Of a DNA stretch of 37,825 nucleotides, positions 21,086 through 29,158 are shown in pieces. Position 1 is the first letter of the stretch; every line of letters begins with the position of its first letter. A model generated the notes under the pieces. It saw nothing but the letters and a program-made list of their open reading frames with translations. It made no database searches and had not been told where the DNA came from. This DNA comes from an uncultured Ruminococcus sp. (GTDB lineage Bacteria > Bacillota > Clostridia > Oscillospirales > Acutalibacteraceae), in the NCBI GenBank assembly GCA_902796225.1, contig CADBOO010000028.1, positions 1-37,825 of the forward strand, given 5' to 3'. Position numbers and translations under genes: made by a program.

Positions 21086-22836
21086 ACCGCTTTTACGATT
21101 ATAACGACTCATACGAATCCTTCGGCTCTGCCAAACCGGAAGGTTTTGAACCCTCATCCGGATCCGATACCCGCCGCGACCGGCTGAATTACAAGAAGCG
21201 CCGCAATAAACGCCGCACCATCGAAATCGTCCGCGGGGTGATTCAGCTTATATCGTTCCTGCTGATCCCGGGGCTGTTCATCACGATCTTCTCCGGCGTC
21301 GGCTCGATCTTCACCGCGATCATCTCCGGCACATTCGTCCTCTCGCAACAGCTCGTCAATATCCTGATCGTTACCGCCGTCATCCTCATGACCGTCCTTT
21401 GGGGACGCTTCTTCTGCGGATGGATCTGCTCTTTCGGCGCGATGCAGGATCTGCTGAGAGCCCTCGGCAGGCGCATCACCAAGCGCAATCTGATTCCTGC
21501 AAAAGCCGACAGAGTATTGAAGTATTTCAAGTATGCGGTACTGCTGTATGTCGTCATCGCCGTCTGGACGCTGGGCGTCGGCACAGACACGGTATGGAGT
21601 CCGTGGACCGTATTCGGCATGTACGCAAGCCCTCTCAGCGGCTTTCCCGCACAGCTCATGTTCCTCTCTATCGGCGGTGCGCTGCTCCTGAGCATCATTA
21701 TCGGCTCGCTGTTTGTCGACCGGTTCTTCTGCCGCTATCTCTGCCCCTTAGGCGCGATCTTCGCACCGCTTTCCAAGCTCCGCATCTTCCGGGTCAAAAA
21801 GCCCGCGTCCCAATGCGGCTCCTGCCGCGGCTGTACGAAGAGCTGTCCGATGGCTGTCCCGCTGTACAAATATGACGAGGTGAAATCCGGCGAGTGCATC
21901 GACTGTCTGAAATGCACCGCCGCCTGTCATCGCGACAACGTCAGGGTCGAGACTCTCCCCGCCGTCAGCGGCACCGTTGCGGCGATGGCGCTCATGGGCG
22001 TGACCTTCGCAGGAACCGTGATCCCCACAACGAATAACGTCAGCTCCGGTACGGCGCCGATCACCGTCAGCGCGACCGAAGCAAGCGTCGGCAAATTCAA
22101 AGACGGCACCTACACGGGCGCGGCGGCAGGCTTCCGCGGCGACGTGAATGTCAGCGTGACCGTCGAAAACGGCAACATCTCCGACGTGACCGTCACCTCA
22201 TCGGATGACGACGGCAGGTTCATGCAGCAGGCGCAGGACAGCGTCATTCCCGCGATCATCGCACAGCAAACGCCCGACGTCGATACCGTCAGCGGTGCAA
22301 CATACTCCAGCCGCGGTATCATCGAAGCGGTCAGGAACGCGCTTGAAACACAGACTTTAGCGACCGAGGCTGCGACTGCTGCCGAGACCATCGCAGCGAC
22401 CGAAGCGCCTCAGACAGATGCACCCGCAACAGAAGCGCCTGCAACCGAAGCACCTGAAACAGAAGCGCCCGCGACCGAAGCGCCCGCGACCGAAGCGCCT
22501 CAGACCGATGCGCCCGTGACGAACGGACAGTTTACCGACGGCGTCTACAGCGGCTCAGGTACCGGATTCCGCGGCACGACCAACGTCACCGTCACCGTCG
22601 AGGGCGGCGTGATCACCGACATCACCGTCACCTCGTATCAGGACGACGACCGTTTCTTCAACAACGCACAGTACGGCGTGATCGCCGATATCCTTGCCGC
22701 ACAGAGCGTTGACGTCGATACCGTCAGCGGTGCGACCTACTCCAGCAATTCTATCAAGGAAGCCGTCGCGAATGCCCTCGGACTGAGCTTTGACAATCCC
22801 AACAGCTCTATGGGCGGCGGTCACGGACACCACTGA
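21082..22836 (+). CDS. NapH/NosR-like membrane iron-sulfur protein with two flavinylated FMN domains
   Basis: A 584-residue multi-domain electron carrier. After a polar N-terminus, about five helices span 50-230, with paired-Cys motifs FCGWICSFGA (112, 116) and FCRYLCPLGA (217, 221). Two 4Fe-4S clusters follow: Cys245/248/251/255 and Cys272/275/278/282. A last helix lies at about 295-315. Two FMN-binding domains (about 335-425 and 485-570) each hold DTVSGATYSS, with flavinylation residues Thr407 and Thr552. They are joined by eight TEAP-type pentapeptides (434-473). The tail is GGGHGHH. The layout predicts electron flow from the membrane and clusters to extracytoplasmic flavins, as in flavin-based extracellular electron transfer. 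AAAGGAG sets ATG 21082; the gene is coupled to apbE. Confidence 0.92.
   Translation: MNRFYDYNDSYESFGSAKPEGFEPSSGSDTRRDRLNYKKRRNKRRTIEIVRGVIQLISFLLIPGLFITIFSGVGSIFTAIISGTFVLSQQLVNILIVTAVILMTVLWGRFFCGWICSFGAMQDLLRALGRRITKRNLIPAKADRVLKYFKYAVLLYVVIAVWTLGVGTDTVWSPWTVFGMYASPLSGFPAQLMFLSIGGALLLSIIIGSLFVDRFFCRYLCPLGAIFAPLSKLRIFRVKKPASQCGSCRGCTKSCPMAVPLYKYDEVKSGECIDCLKCTAACHRDNVRVETLPAVSGTVAAMALMGVTFAGTVIPTTNNVSSGTAPITVSATEASVGKFKDGTYTGAAAGFRGDVNVSVTVENGNISDVTVTSSDDDGRFMQQAQDSVIPAIIAQQTPDVDTVSGATYSSRGIIEAVRNALETQTLATEAATAAETIAATEAPQTDAPATEAPATEAPETEAPATEAPATEAPQTDAPVTNGQFTDGVYSGSGTGFRGTTNVTVTVEGGVITDITVTSYQDDDRFFNNAQYGVIADILAAQSVDVDTVSGATYSSNSIKEAVANALGLSFDNPNSSMGGGHGHH
22396..22515 (+). repeat. 15-bp coding tandem repeat (x-T-[ED]-A-P linker)
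   Basis: Eight in-frame 15-bp units encode ATEAP, QTDAP or ETEAP. They form the linker between the two FMN domains. Third-position differences show it is not a fresh expansion. Confidence 0.9.
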
Positions 22837-22879
22837 CAGTGAACAGCTGAATTCCGACCGTTCTTTCATCATAAACAAA

Positions 22880-22926
22880 AGAGGTGCTGATCACAAAGAC
22901 GTGAATCAGCACCTCTGTTCTTTTTT
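22880..22926. terminator. Bidirectional terminator between the redox operon and hflX
   Basis: A 12-bp perfect stem (AGAGGTGCTGAT/ATCAGCACCTCT) with a 13-nt loop is followed by TTCTTTTTT on the right. The minus-strand side has TTTTGTTT. Confidence 0.88.
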
Positions 22927-22952
22927 GCTTTCAGTGAGAAGGACCCGGGCTT

Positions 22953-24197
22953 CTATCTCACTTCATACTCCTTCACCCGCCCGTACTGGATCTCGTCGAC
23001 GGTTGCTTCGATCACGAGTCCCTCGGCGGTGTATTCCTCGCTGTGGAGGATGGCTTTTTCTCTGAGTTTGGCGGCGACGCCCGCCTTGTCGAACGGAAGC
23101 AGAAGTTTCACCCTTTTCAGCTTTTTCGGAAGGTTGTCCTCGACTGCCTTCAAGAGGTCGTCGATACCCTGTCCGTACTTCGCGCTGATCCGTACCGCCC
23201 CGGAAATCCCACTCATGTTGTCGGCGATCAGGTCGCACTTGTTCAGCACAGGGATGATGGGTTTATCGAGGCTCGACAGCGACGCCAGCAGTTCGCGGGT
23301 AACATCCAGATGCAGACGGCTTTCTTCGCTCGACGCGTCGCAGACGTTCAGGATGATATCCGCCTGAGCGGCTTCCTCCAAAGTCGACTTGAACGCGTCC
23401 ACCAGATGGTGAGGCAATCTGCGTACCAGTCCGACGGTGTCGATCAGCATGACTGTCACGCCGTTCGGCAGCTTTAACGCGCGGGAAGTCGGGTCGAGGG
23501 TCGCGAACAGCTTGTCCTCAGAGAGTACCCCCGCGTCGGTCAGGGTGTTCATCAGGGTGGATTTGCCCGCGTTGGTATAGCCGACGATGGCGACCGTGAT
23601 CACGCCGTCCTTGTCGCGGCGGTCGCGCAGTTGTTTGCGGTGTTCTTCAACGTCCTTAAGCTGCGCTTTGAGGGTCTCCATCTTCCGCTTGATGTGTCGG
23701 CGGTCGGTCTCCAGCTTCGTTTCGCCGGGACCGCGCGTGCCGATACCGCCGCCCAGCCGCGACATCTCCACACCCTTGCCGGTCAGACGCGGCAGCAAAT
23801 ATTTCAGCTGTGCCAGCTCGACCTGGATCTTGCCCTCGCGTGAACGCGCGCGCAGGGCGAATATATCGAGGATCAGCATGGTGCGGTCGATGACACGCAC
23901 ATCCGTTTCCTTTTCGATATTGCGTATCTGCACGGGCGACAGCTCCAGATCGAAGATGATCAGGTCGATATCCTCGTTTTCGCAATACTCCCTGATCTCG
24001 ATCAGCTTGCCCGATCCGACACAGGTCGCGGGGTCGAGGTGCTGGAGCTTCTGGGTGATCGCGGCGACCGGTATCGCACCGGCAGACTCGGTCAGTTCAA
24101 AGAGTTCGCTGAGCGACGCCTCGGCGTCATAATCGCCGGTATCCGCTTCGACAAGTAAAGCGCGGGTCGGTTCCTGCTCTGTGATCGTATATTCCAT
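22953..24197 (-). CDS. hflX: GTPase HflX
   Basis: A 414-residue ribosome-associated GTPase that splits stalled ribosomes under stress. The N-terminal domain holds the family's CVGSGKLIEI (about 55-65), DLELSPVQIRNIE and RLGGGIGTRGPGETKLE. The G domain has G1 GYTNAGKST (about 208-216), G3 DTVGLVRRLP and G4 NKCD. GGAG 7 nt upstream favours ATG 24197; the track of in-frame codons reaches 24212 without a ribosome binding site. It is a single gene with its own promoter. Confidence 0.95.
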   Translation of the reverse strand: MEYTITEQEPTRALLVEADTGDYDAEASLSELFELTESAGAIPVAAITQKLQHLDPATCVGSGKLIEIREYCENEDIDLIIFDLELSPVQIRNIEKETDVRVIDRTMLILDIFALRARSREGKIQVELAQLKYLLPRLTGKGVEMSRLGGGIGTRGPGETKLETDRRHIKRKMETLKAQLKDVEEHRKQLRDRRDKDGVITVAIVGYTNAGKSTLMNTLTDAGVLSEDKLFATLDPTSRALKLPNGVTVMLIDTVGLVRRLPHHLVDAFKSTLEEAAQADIILNVCDASSEESRLHLDVTRELLASLSSLDKPIIPVLNKCDLIADNMSGISGAVRISAKYGQGIDDLLKAVEDNLPKKLKRVKLLLPFDKAGVAAKLREKAILHSEEYTAEGLVIEATVDEIQYGRVKEYEVR

Positions 24198-24247
24198 AAA
24201 AAACTCCGTCATATGTATAGATTAATTGAAAAGCTTGTGATATAATC

Positions 24248-24275
24248 ATTATACACATTATCGAAGGTTTTGCAA
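24248..24275 (-). promoter_or_regulatory. Promoter of hflX
   Basis: On the minus strand, TTGCAA (24270-24275) and TATAAT (24248-24253) are 16 bp apart. Confidence 0.75.
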
Positions 24276-24282
24276 GCTGTTA

Positions 24283-24333
24283 AAGCCTTCCCTTTGAGGG
24301 GAAGGCTTGGCGTACCTGCCGCCTCGCAGCGGC
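24283..24333. repeat. Two stacked hairpins behind the small-protein operon
   Basis: AAGCCTTCCC/GGGAAGGCTT (24283-24308) and GCCGC/GCGGC (24318-24333) form two hairpins. Similar AAGCCTTCCCC palindromes recur in intergenic DNA of this bacterial group, as I recall. They could end the minus-strand operon, but no strong T-run follows. Confidence 0.5.
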
Positions 24334-24336
24334 GAA

Positions 24337-24672
24337 TCAAATCAATAAGTACAGCAGCGCCAGCACGGTGTTCATATCCGCGCCGTCCTTCATGAGGATC
24401 ACCAGCAGCAACAGGATCAGGCTTTGCTCTTTATCCTTGAGCAGGACGTCCAACAGTCCGGATGATTTCTCTTCTAAAGAATTATTTTGCCCATGCAATT
24501 CCGATTCGGGTTCGGAGATCTTTTGGGGTTCGGGATCGGGCTTTTCGGCGGTTCTCTGACGATGATCGGCAGAAGCAGGCTGTGCAAACGGCTTCCGCGG
24601 CCGCCGGTCAAAGGACGAGTACATCCGCGCGACACGGTCGAGCGCCTCTTGTTCGAGAGATTGTGACGGCAT
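24337..24672 (-). CDS. Hypothetical protein with hydrophobic C-terminus
   Basis: A 111-residue protein I do not recognise. Residues 1-70 are polar, rich in Pro, Glu, Ser and Arg, and likely disordered. Residues 70-111 hold LLDVLLKDKEQSLILLLLVILMKDG and a final LALLYLLI, which form one or two hydrophobic helices, so it may be tail-anchored in a membrane. AGGTGAAGCC precedes ATG 24672, 8 bp after the previous gene, so it is the third member of a three-gene small-protein operon. Confidence 0.65.
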   Translation of the reverse strand: MPSQSLEQEALDRVARMYSSFDRRPRKPFAQPASADHRQRTAEKPDPEPQKISEPESELHGQNNSLEEKSSGLLDVLLKDKEQSLILLLLVILMKDGADMNTVLALLYLLI

Positions 24673-24680
24673 GGCTTCAC

Positions 24681-25031
24681 CTACAGATCAAACAGATTCA
24701 TTTCCCGCAGCAGGGGCAGGAGCTTCATCATTTTCAGCATCTTTTTTGCTTTATCAAGCTTGATGCGGCGTTCCTCGCTGAGAAAGGGTCGGATCGCGTC
24801 CAGCAGGCGCGTGGTATCGTCCTCTTTTGAGAGCTTTCCCATCATCGGCATCAGCCCTGTCAGCAGCGACATCATATCTGCGGAATCGGATTTTTGCGGC
24901 GGATCGGGCGCTTTCGGCTGTGTATGTACGCCCGGCGATTCTACGCCGAGCTGTGACGCGAGCTGTGCGATCTCTTTCATCGCCGACGGATCGCTGAGGA
25001 TCGAGCCGAGCTTTTCGCTGAGGTCGTCCAT
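24681..25031 (-). CDS. Hypothetical small helical protein
   Basis: A 116-residue acidic-then-basic protein. It has an N-terminal LGSILSDPSAMKEIAQLASQLG helix, a Pro-rich middle (residues 33-48), a Met-rich stretch MMSLLTGLMPMMGKL, and a Lys/Leu-rich C-terminus. The SDPSAMKEIAQLAS pattern resembles the SSPQAKAIIKRLM end of the upstream gene's product, hinting that the two are related. Its ATG overlaps the previous stop (TGATG), so translation is coupled. No function is recognised. Confidence 0.68.
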   Translation of the reverse strand: MDDLSEKLGSILSDPSAMKEIAQLASQLGVESPGVHTQPKAPDPPQKSDSADMMSLLTGLMPMMGKLSKEDDTTRLLDAIRPFLSEERRIKLDKAKKMLKMMKLLPLLREMNLFDL

Positions 25032-25264
25032 CAACCCATCAGCCTCTTGATGATCGCCTTTGCCTGCGGGCTGCTCAAAAACTGCTTTGCCGCCTGTTCG
25101 TCGCTGAGCACAGATTCGATCTGCGCCGCCTGAGAGGGATCCATCTTGCTGAGCAGCTTTGAGTAGTTCGAATGCTGTACGGCATTCCTGATATCGCTTT
25201 CGGGCGTTCCCATGCGCTCGCTGAGCTTTTTGATCAATTTATCAATCTGTTCTTTATCCGCCAT
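25031..25264 (-). CDS. Hypothetical 77-residue helical protein
   Basis: First gene of the small operon. The sequence is highly helical and charged: DKEQIDKLIKKLSERMGTPES, then LLSKMDPSQAAQIESVLSDEQAAKQFLSSPQAK. No signal peptide, membrane segment or cysteine is present. GAGGTGATACG lies just before ATG 25264. I recognise no family; a small scaffold or regulatory protein is possible. It is divergent from the metallophosphoesterase gene. Confidence 0.7.
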   Translation of the reverse strand: MADKEQIDKLIKKLSERMGTPESDIRNAVQHSNYSKLLSKMDPSQAAQIESVLSDEQAAKQFLSSPQAKAIIKRLMG

Positions 25265-25334
25265 CGTATCACCTCGTTATCGGTACTGTAAGAGTTTTTT
25301 CTTACGCTATATCATATGCAGCAAGGAGTCAAAT

Positions 25335-25820
25335 ATGAAAATTATCGTCGTATCGGACAGCCACGGTTCGTCCGCGTCGCTCAAAGAGATCATCAAACGC
25401 AACAGTAACGCCGACGTCGTCGTACACTGCGGCGACAGCCGCGGCGAGATGGAAGAGATCAAAATGAAATATCCCGCTATCACCTACTACGAGGTGCGCG
25501 GCAACTGCGACTGGGGCTCCAGCCTGCCGAATACGGTCACCTTTGAGCTGGACGGATTCAGATTCATGGCGACCCACGGTCATACCTTCGGGGTCAAATA
25601 CGGGCTTCAGGATCTGGCGGAAGTCGCCAAAGCAGAGGGCGTCGACGCGGTGTTCTTCGGACATACGCACATCGCGTACAACAAGATCCATGACGGCGTC
25701 CGCATGATCAACCCCGGATCCTGCGGCGGAATGGGCGCGACCTTTGCCGTGGTCGAGACAAAGAACGGTCAGATGCTGACAAATATCGCGCATTTGAAAA
25801 AGCGCGGCCTTTTCGGATAA
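25335..25820 (+). CDS. YfcE/MJ0936-type metallophosphoesterase
   Basis: A 161-residue calcineurin-fold phosphodiesterase. The metal ligands are in order: SDSHG (Asp8, His10), CGDS, GNCDW, THGH and GHTH. The size and motif set match the YfcE/MJ0936 family, which hydrolyses phosphodiester test substrates; the natural substrate is unknown. AAGGAG 8-9 nt upstream supports ATG 25335. The adjoining gap holds GTAAGA/TCTTAC dyad symmetry (about 25281-25306) between divergent genes. Confidence 0.92.
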   Translation: MKIIVVSDSHGSSASLKEIIKRNSNADVVVHCGDSRGEMEEIKMKYPAITYYEVRGNCDWGSSLPNTVTFELDGFRFMATHGHTFGVKYGLQDLAEVAKAEGVDAVFFGHTHIAYNKIHDGVRMINPGSCGGMGATFAVVETKNGQMLTNIAHLKKRGLFG

Positions 25821-25882
25821 TTGATTCCGCTGTCCTTTCGTCGTTATCAAAAAAATCAGTGGATTTTTCTTTCTTCTTATGT

Positions 25883-25888
25883 TATAAT
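25883..25888 (+). promoter_or_regulatory. -10 box of the holB-ricT operon
   Basis: A perfect TATAAT lies 38-43 bp before the start of holB. The -35 is weak (TGGATT at 25860-25865, 17 bp away). Confidence 0.55.
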
Positions 25889-25931
25889 AGAATTTGACGA
25901 TTGATTGACCGGGCAGGAAGGCGGTGAGGAT

Positions 25932-26789
25932 GTGGCGATATCTCTGAAAACCGAGAACGAACAGATCATCCTCGACCTAGTGCGCTCGGGCAGACGTCCC
26001 CATACCGTCATCATTGAGGGCGACAGCAAGGATGAACGCGACTCTGCCGCGCTGCTGCTCGCGGCAAGTGCTGTCTGTACGGCAGAGGATAAGCCCTGCT
26101 TACAATGCAATCAGTGCAAAAAAGTCCTCGACCGACAGCATCCCGATCTGCTCATCCCGCAGCCGTCAAAGAAGCTGAAATCCGGCATCATCTCGCTCGG
26201 TGAACTGCGCGAAGATTTCCTCTCGCAGGCGAGCATCAAGCCAAACGAGGCGGATACCAAGATCTATCTGTTCACCGACGCGGACCGGCTACTGCGCGAG
26301 GATTCCCAGAACACGCTGTTAAAGCTGATCGAAGAACCGCCGCAGAACATCCTGTTCATCTTCACCGTCGAAAAGGCAAAGGCGCTGCTGCCGACCGTAC
26401 GCTCGCGCGCGCACATCATCACCCTCAGCCGCTCGGGGCGTGTCGACGAACAGGCGGAAGATACCGCACAAGCGATCGCCGACGGACTGGTCTCGCTCTA
26501 TGAATACGACCTGTTGGCGACGCTCTCGGGACTGTCGAAGAAGGATGAGACCGAGTCGGCGCTGACCGCATTCGCGGAAAAACTCAGACTGGCGCTGAGT
26601 TATCAAAGCGGCGTCACGGTCGACGACGCATATGCAATCAAGCTGTCGCGCAGACTCGGCCGCGCACAAATCATCGCCCTGATCGAAACGACGCTCGACA
26701 CGATCGCAAAACTTAAAACAAACGTTAATCTGCAGCTGCTCAACACACAGCTGTGTGCACGATACAGGAGGATCGCATGGCAGAAGTAA
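25932..26789 (+). CDS. holB: DNA polymerase III delta' subunit
   Basis: A 285-residue clamp-loader subunit. Residues 1-160 hold the AAA+ fold with the zinc-binding cysteines of this family (CTAEDKPCLQCNQC), SQNTLLKLIEEPP and the VRSRAHI segment in the SRC-motif position. The P-loop is degenerate (IIEGDSKDERDSAA), as is normal for delta' proteins. The GTG start at 25932 is favoured because AAGGCGG lies about 7 nt upstream; a TTG at 25905 is the alternative. The end overlaps ricT by 13 bp. The holB-ricT pair is conserved across Firmicutes. Confidence 0.88.
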   Translation: MAISLKTENEQIILDLVRSGRRPHTVIIEGDSKDERDSAALLLAASAVCTAEDKPCLQCNQCKKVLDRQHPDLLIPQPSKKLKSGIISLGELREDFLSQASIKPNEADTKIYLFTDADRLLREDSQNTLLKLIEEPPQNILFIFTVEKAKALLPTVRSRAHIITLSRSGRVDEQAEDTAQAIADGLVSLYEYDLLATLSGLSKKDETESALTAFAEKLRLALSYQSGVTVDDAYAIKLSRRLGRAQIIALIETTLDTIAKLKTNVNLQLLNTQLCARYRRIAWQK

Positions 26790-27643
26790 TCGGCGTAAGA
26801 TTCAAAGAGGTAGGCAAGGTCTACTACTTTGATCCCGACAACAAAAAACTACACATCGGCGACACCGTTATTGTCGAGACCGCCCGCGGAATCGAATGCG
26901 GCGTGATCGCGATGGAGAATAAAGAGGTCAGCGACGACGACATCGTCCATCCGCTGAAAAAGCTCATCCGCAAGGCGACGAAAGAAGACTTCAAAAAGCT
27001 GGAAGACAATCGGCGCAAGGAAAAAGATGCGCTGAAGATCTGCGAAAAAAAGATCGCCGATCACGGACTCGAGATGAAGCTGGTCGACGTGGAGTACACC
27101 TTTGACAACTCCAAGATCCTGTTCTACTTCACCGCCGACGGCAGAGTTGATTTTCGCGCGCTGGTCAAGGATCTCGCGTCTGTTTTCCGCACCCGCATCG
27201 AGCTTCGCCAGATCGGCGTGCGCGATGAAAGCAAGATGCTCGGGGGCTTAGGCGTCTGCGGGAGACCGTTCTGCTGCTCGAGCTTTTTAGGCGAGTTCCA
27301 TCCCGTGTCGATCAAGATGGCAAAGGAACAGGGACTCTCCCTCTCCCCGACCAAAATCTCCGGCACCTGCGGAAGGCTGATGTGCTGCCTGAAATATGAG
27401 CAGGACGCCTACACCGATCTCTTGAAGCGCACCCCAAAGGTCGGCGCGATCGTCAAGACCCCCTTGGGCAGAGGACTGGTCGTCGAGAACAACCTTCTCA
27501 GCCAGACGCTCAAGGTCAAGATGGACAATACCCCCGACGACGCCGCCCCCCAGACCTTCAAGGTCAAGCAGGTACGGCTGGTCAAGGACGGCTACATCAA
27601 GCTCAACAAAAAGGAAATGGACGAGTTGAAAGGCTTAGAATAA
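26777..27643 (+). CDS. ricT: RicT/YaaT, PSP1-domain regulatory iron-sulfur protein
   Basis: A 288-residue cytosolic protein of the RicAFT (YmcA-YlbF-YaaT) complex, which in Bacillus promotes RNA processing by RNase Y and influences sporulation and competence. The PSP1 domain covers about 60-150. The cysteine clusters GVCGRPFCCSSF and GTCGRLMCCLKYE (about 164-216) are the iron-sulfur ligands. AGGAGG 5-6 nt before ATG 26777 sets the start, inside the end of holB. A terminator follows. Confidence 0.93.
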   Translation: MAEVIGVRFKEVGKVYYFDPDNKKLHIGDTVIVETARGIECGVIAMENKEVSDDDIVHPLKKLIRKATKEDFKKLEDNRRKEKDALKICEKKIADHGLEMKLVDVEYTFDNSKILFYFTADGRVDFRALVKDLASVFRTRIELRQIGVRDESKMLGGLGVCGRPFCCSSFLGEFHPVSIKMAKEQGLSLSPTKISGTCGRLMCCLKYEQDAYTDLLKRTPKVGAIVKTPLGRGLVVENNLLSQTLKVKMDNTPDDAAPQTFKVKQVRLVKDGYIKLNKKEMDELKGLE

Positions 27644-27661
27644 TCTATAGCGCAAAAGATT

Positions 27662-27691
27662 ACCGCGACGGAAGATCCGCCGCGGTTTTTT
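27662..27691 (+). terminator. Terminator after ricT
   Basis: ACCGCGACGG (27662-27671) pairs with CCGCCGCGGT (27677-27686), with one internal mismatch, followed by TTTTTG. It lies between the convergent ricT and sigF genes. Confidence 0.82.
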
Positions 27692-27697
27692 GTGGCA

Positions 27698-28345
27698 TTA
27701 TAACAGCATCCCGCGCAATCTGAGCAGGATCTTTTTTTCTCTGCGCGAGATCTGTACCTGGGTCGTGCCGAGTGTTTTTGCGGTATCCGACTGGGTCTTG
27801 TGCCGGTAATACCTGAGTTGTATCAACTGTCTGTCCTCCTCGCTGAGCGATCGGATCGCCTCTTTGAGCGACAGTTTGTCCGTCAGGCTTTCTTCGGGCG
27901 ACGGCACGGGCAGGTCGATCTCACCGCCGTCCTCGCCCGCACATGACAGCGAAATCGTCGGCTGTGCGGCATTCAGCGCCTCCTGCGCCTGATAGACGTC
28001 GCACGAAAGCCTCTGTGCCAGCGCCTCGATACGGATGTCCGTGCCGGTTTCTCTGAGGTGTTCGTCGGCGATCCGCCGCGCTTTCATGCTGCGTTCCTTC
28101 AGCGACCGCGACAGCTTGACCGTTCCTCCCTCACGAAACAGGCATTTGATCTCGCCGAGGATCACCGGCACGGCATAGGTGGACAGCTTCCACCCGCGGG
28201 AGGGATCGAAGCGATCGACTGCCTTGACCAATCCCAGGCACCCCGCTGCGTACAGGTCGTCGTAGTCTGCGCCCCTGCCTGCGAACCGCCTGGCGCAGAC
28301 GTGTACCAGCCCGAGGTTCTCTTCGATCAGCTCATCCCTCGTCAT
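27698..28345 (-). CDS. sigF: RNA polymerase sigma-F factor (SpoIIAC)
   Basis: A 215-residue sigma-70 family protein, the first forespore-specific sigma factor. Region 2 has LYAAGCLGLVKAVDRFDPSRG and FSTYAVP-like KLSTYAVPVILGEIK; region 3 is at about 90-120; region 4 holds QLIQLRYYRHKTQSDTAKTLG and the HTH TQVQISRREKKIL. ATG 28345 starts 14 bp inside the end of spoIIAB without its own clear ribosome binding site, so it depends on translational coupling. It is the third gene of spoIIA. Confidence 0.95.
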   Translation of the reverse strand: MTRDELIEENLGLVHVCARRFAGRGADYDDLYAAGCLGLVKAVDRFDPSRGWKLSTYAVPVILGEIKCLFREGGTVKLSRSLKERSMKARRIADEHLRETGTDIRIEALAQRLSCDVYQAQEALNAAQPTISLSCAGEDGGEIDLPVPSPEESLTDKLSLKEAIRSLSEEDRQLIQLRYYRHKTQSDTAKTLGTTQVQISRREKKILLRLRGMLL

Positions 28346-28772
28346 ACGCGCTGTGGATGATTTTTTCGAGGGTGACGGTCGTGCCTCTGCCGACAGCGGA
28401 TCGCACGCGCACCTTGTCCGAAAAGCTCTGCATGACCGCAAATCCCAGCCCCGCGCGCTCGTCCGACGAGGTAGTGAACAGCGGCTCCATCGCCTGCTCG
28501 ACGTCTGCGATGCCGACGCCGGTATCGCGGATCCTGATGATGACGCGGCGATCGTCGGTGATTTTCGCGTCGATGTACACCGTGCCCTGCTCTGTGGGAT
28601 AGGCGTGAACGATGGCGTTGGTGACCGCCTCCGAAACGGCAGTTTTGACGTCCGCGACCTCGGCGACAGTCGGGTTCAGCGGTAGGATAAAGGCGCAGAT
28701 CGCCGCGCGAGAGAATCCCTCGTTTGTACTGATCGAGGGAAAGCTGAGCTTCATATGATTGGTAAGGTTCAT
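28332..28772 (-). CDS. spoIIAB: Anti-sigma F factor / serine kinase SpoIIAB
   Basis: A 146-residue GHKL-fold kinase. It holds sigma-F inactive and phosphorylates SpoIIAA. The N-box is EAVTNAIVHAYP, G1 is RDTGVGI, and ERAGLGFAVM is the second glycine motif. GGGGGTGAT just upstream sets ATG 28772, overlapping the spoIIAA stop by ATGA. A longer frame to 28970 is the antisense side of spoIIAA and is not used. Confidence 0.95.
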   Translation of the reverse strand: MNLTNHMKLSFPSISTNEGFSRAAICAFILPLNPTVAEVADVKTAVSEAVTNAIVHAYPTEQGTVYIDAKITDDRRVIIRIRDTGVGIADVEQAMEPLFTTSSDERAGLGFAVMQSFSDKVRVRSAVGRGTTVTLEKIIHSAYDEG

Positions 28773-29071
28773 TTCATCACCCCCAGCGACTGGATACCCG
28801 AGAGGGTAAAGATCTTTGTCAGCGTCGGCGGGATGTTGACGACCTCCATCCGCCCGCCCAAAAGGGTGATACAGCGGTACCTGCCCATGATAAGCCCGAT
28901 GCCGGACGAATCCATAAAGCTGACCGCCTTGAAGTCGAGGATCAGCACAGCGGGACGCAGGGTCTCGCATTTCATGTCGATCTCACCGCGCAGCCGCGGC
29001 GCGATATGGTGATCGATTTCGCCGTACAGCCGCGCCGTCAACGCGCCGTTTTCGTATGTAAAGTCTATCAT
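28769..29071 (-). CDS. spoIIAA: Anti-anti-sigma factor SpoIIAA
   Basis: A 100-residue STAS-domain protein that releases sigma-F by binding SpoIIAB when unphosphorylated. The phosphorylated serine lies in SFMDSSGIGLIMGRY (Ser55, next to Asp54). AGAGGAGGATC before ATG 29071 sets the start. It is the first gene of spoIIA; only about 20 bp separate its start from a strong terminator-like hairpin. Confidence 0.95.
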   Translation of the reverse strand: MIDFTYENGALTARLYGEIDHHIAPRLRGEIDMKCETLRPAVLILDFKAVSFMDSSGIGLIMGRYRCITLLGGRMEVVNIPPTLTKIFTLSGIQSLGVMK

Positions 29072-29091
29072 TTTGATCCTCCTCTTAGTCA

Positions 29092-29133
29092 AAAAAACGC
29101 CTACACTGATATAGTATCAGCATAGGCGTGAAA
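29092..29133 (-). terminator. Hairpin with T-run between folC and spoIIAA
   Basis: Arms of about 14 bp (CGCCTATGCTGATA and its near-complement) with a short loop end in seven T on the minus strand, so it is a strong terminator for folC. It leaves no room for a promoter before the spoIIAA ribosome binding site. Confidence 0.82.
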
Positions 29134-29158
29134 AATATGTATTAACTTGTCAACAAAA

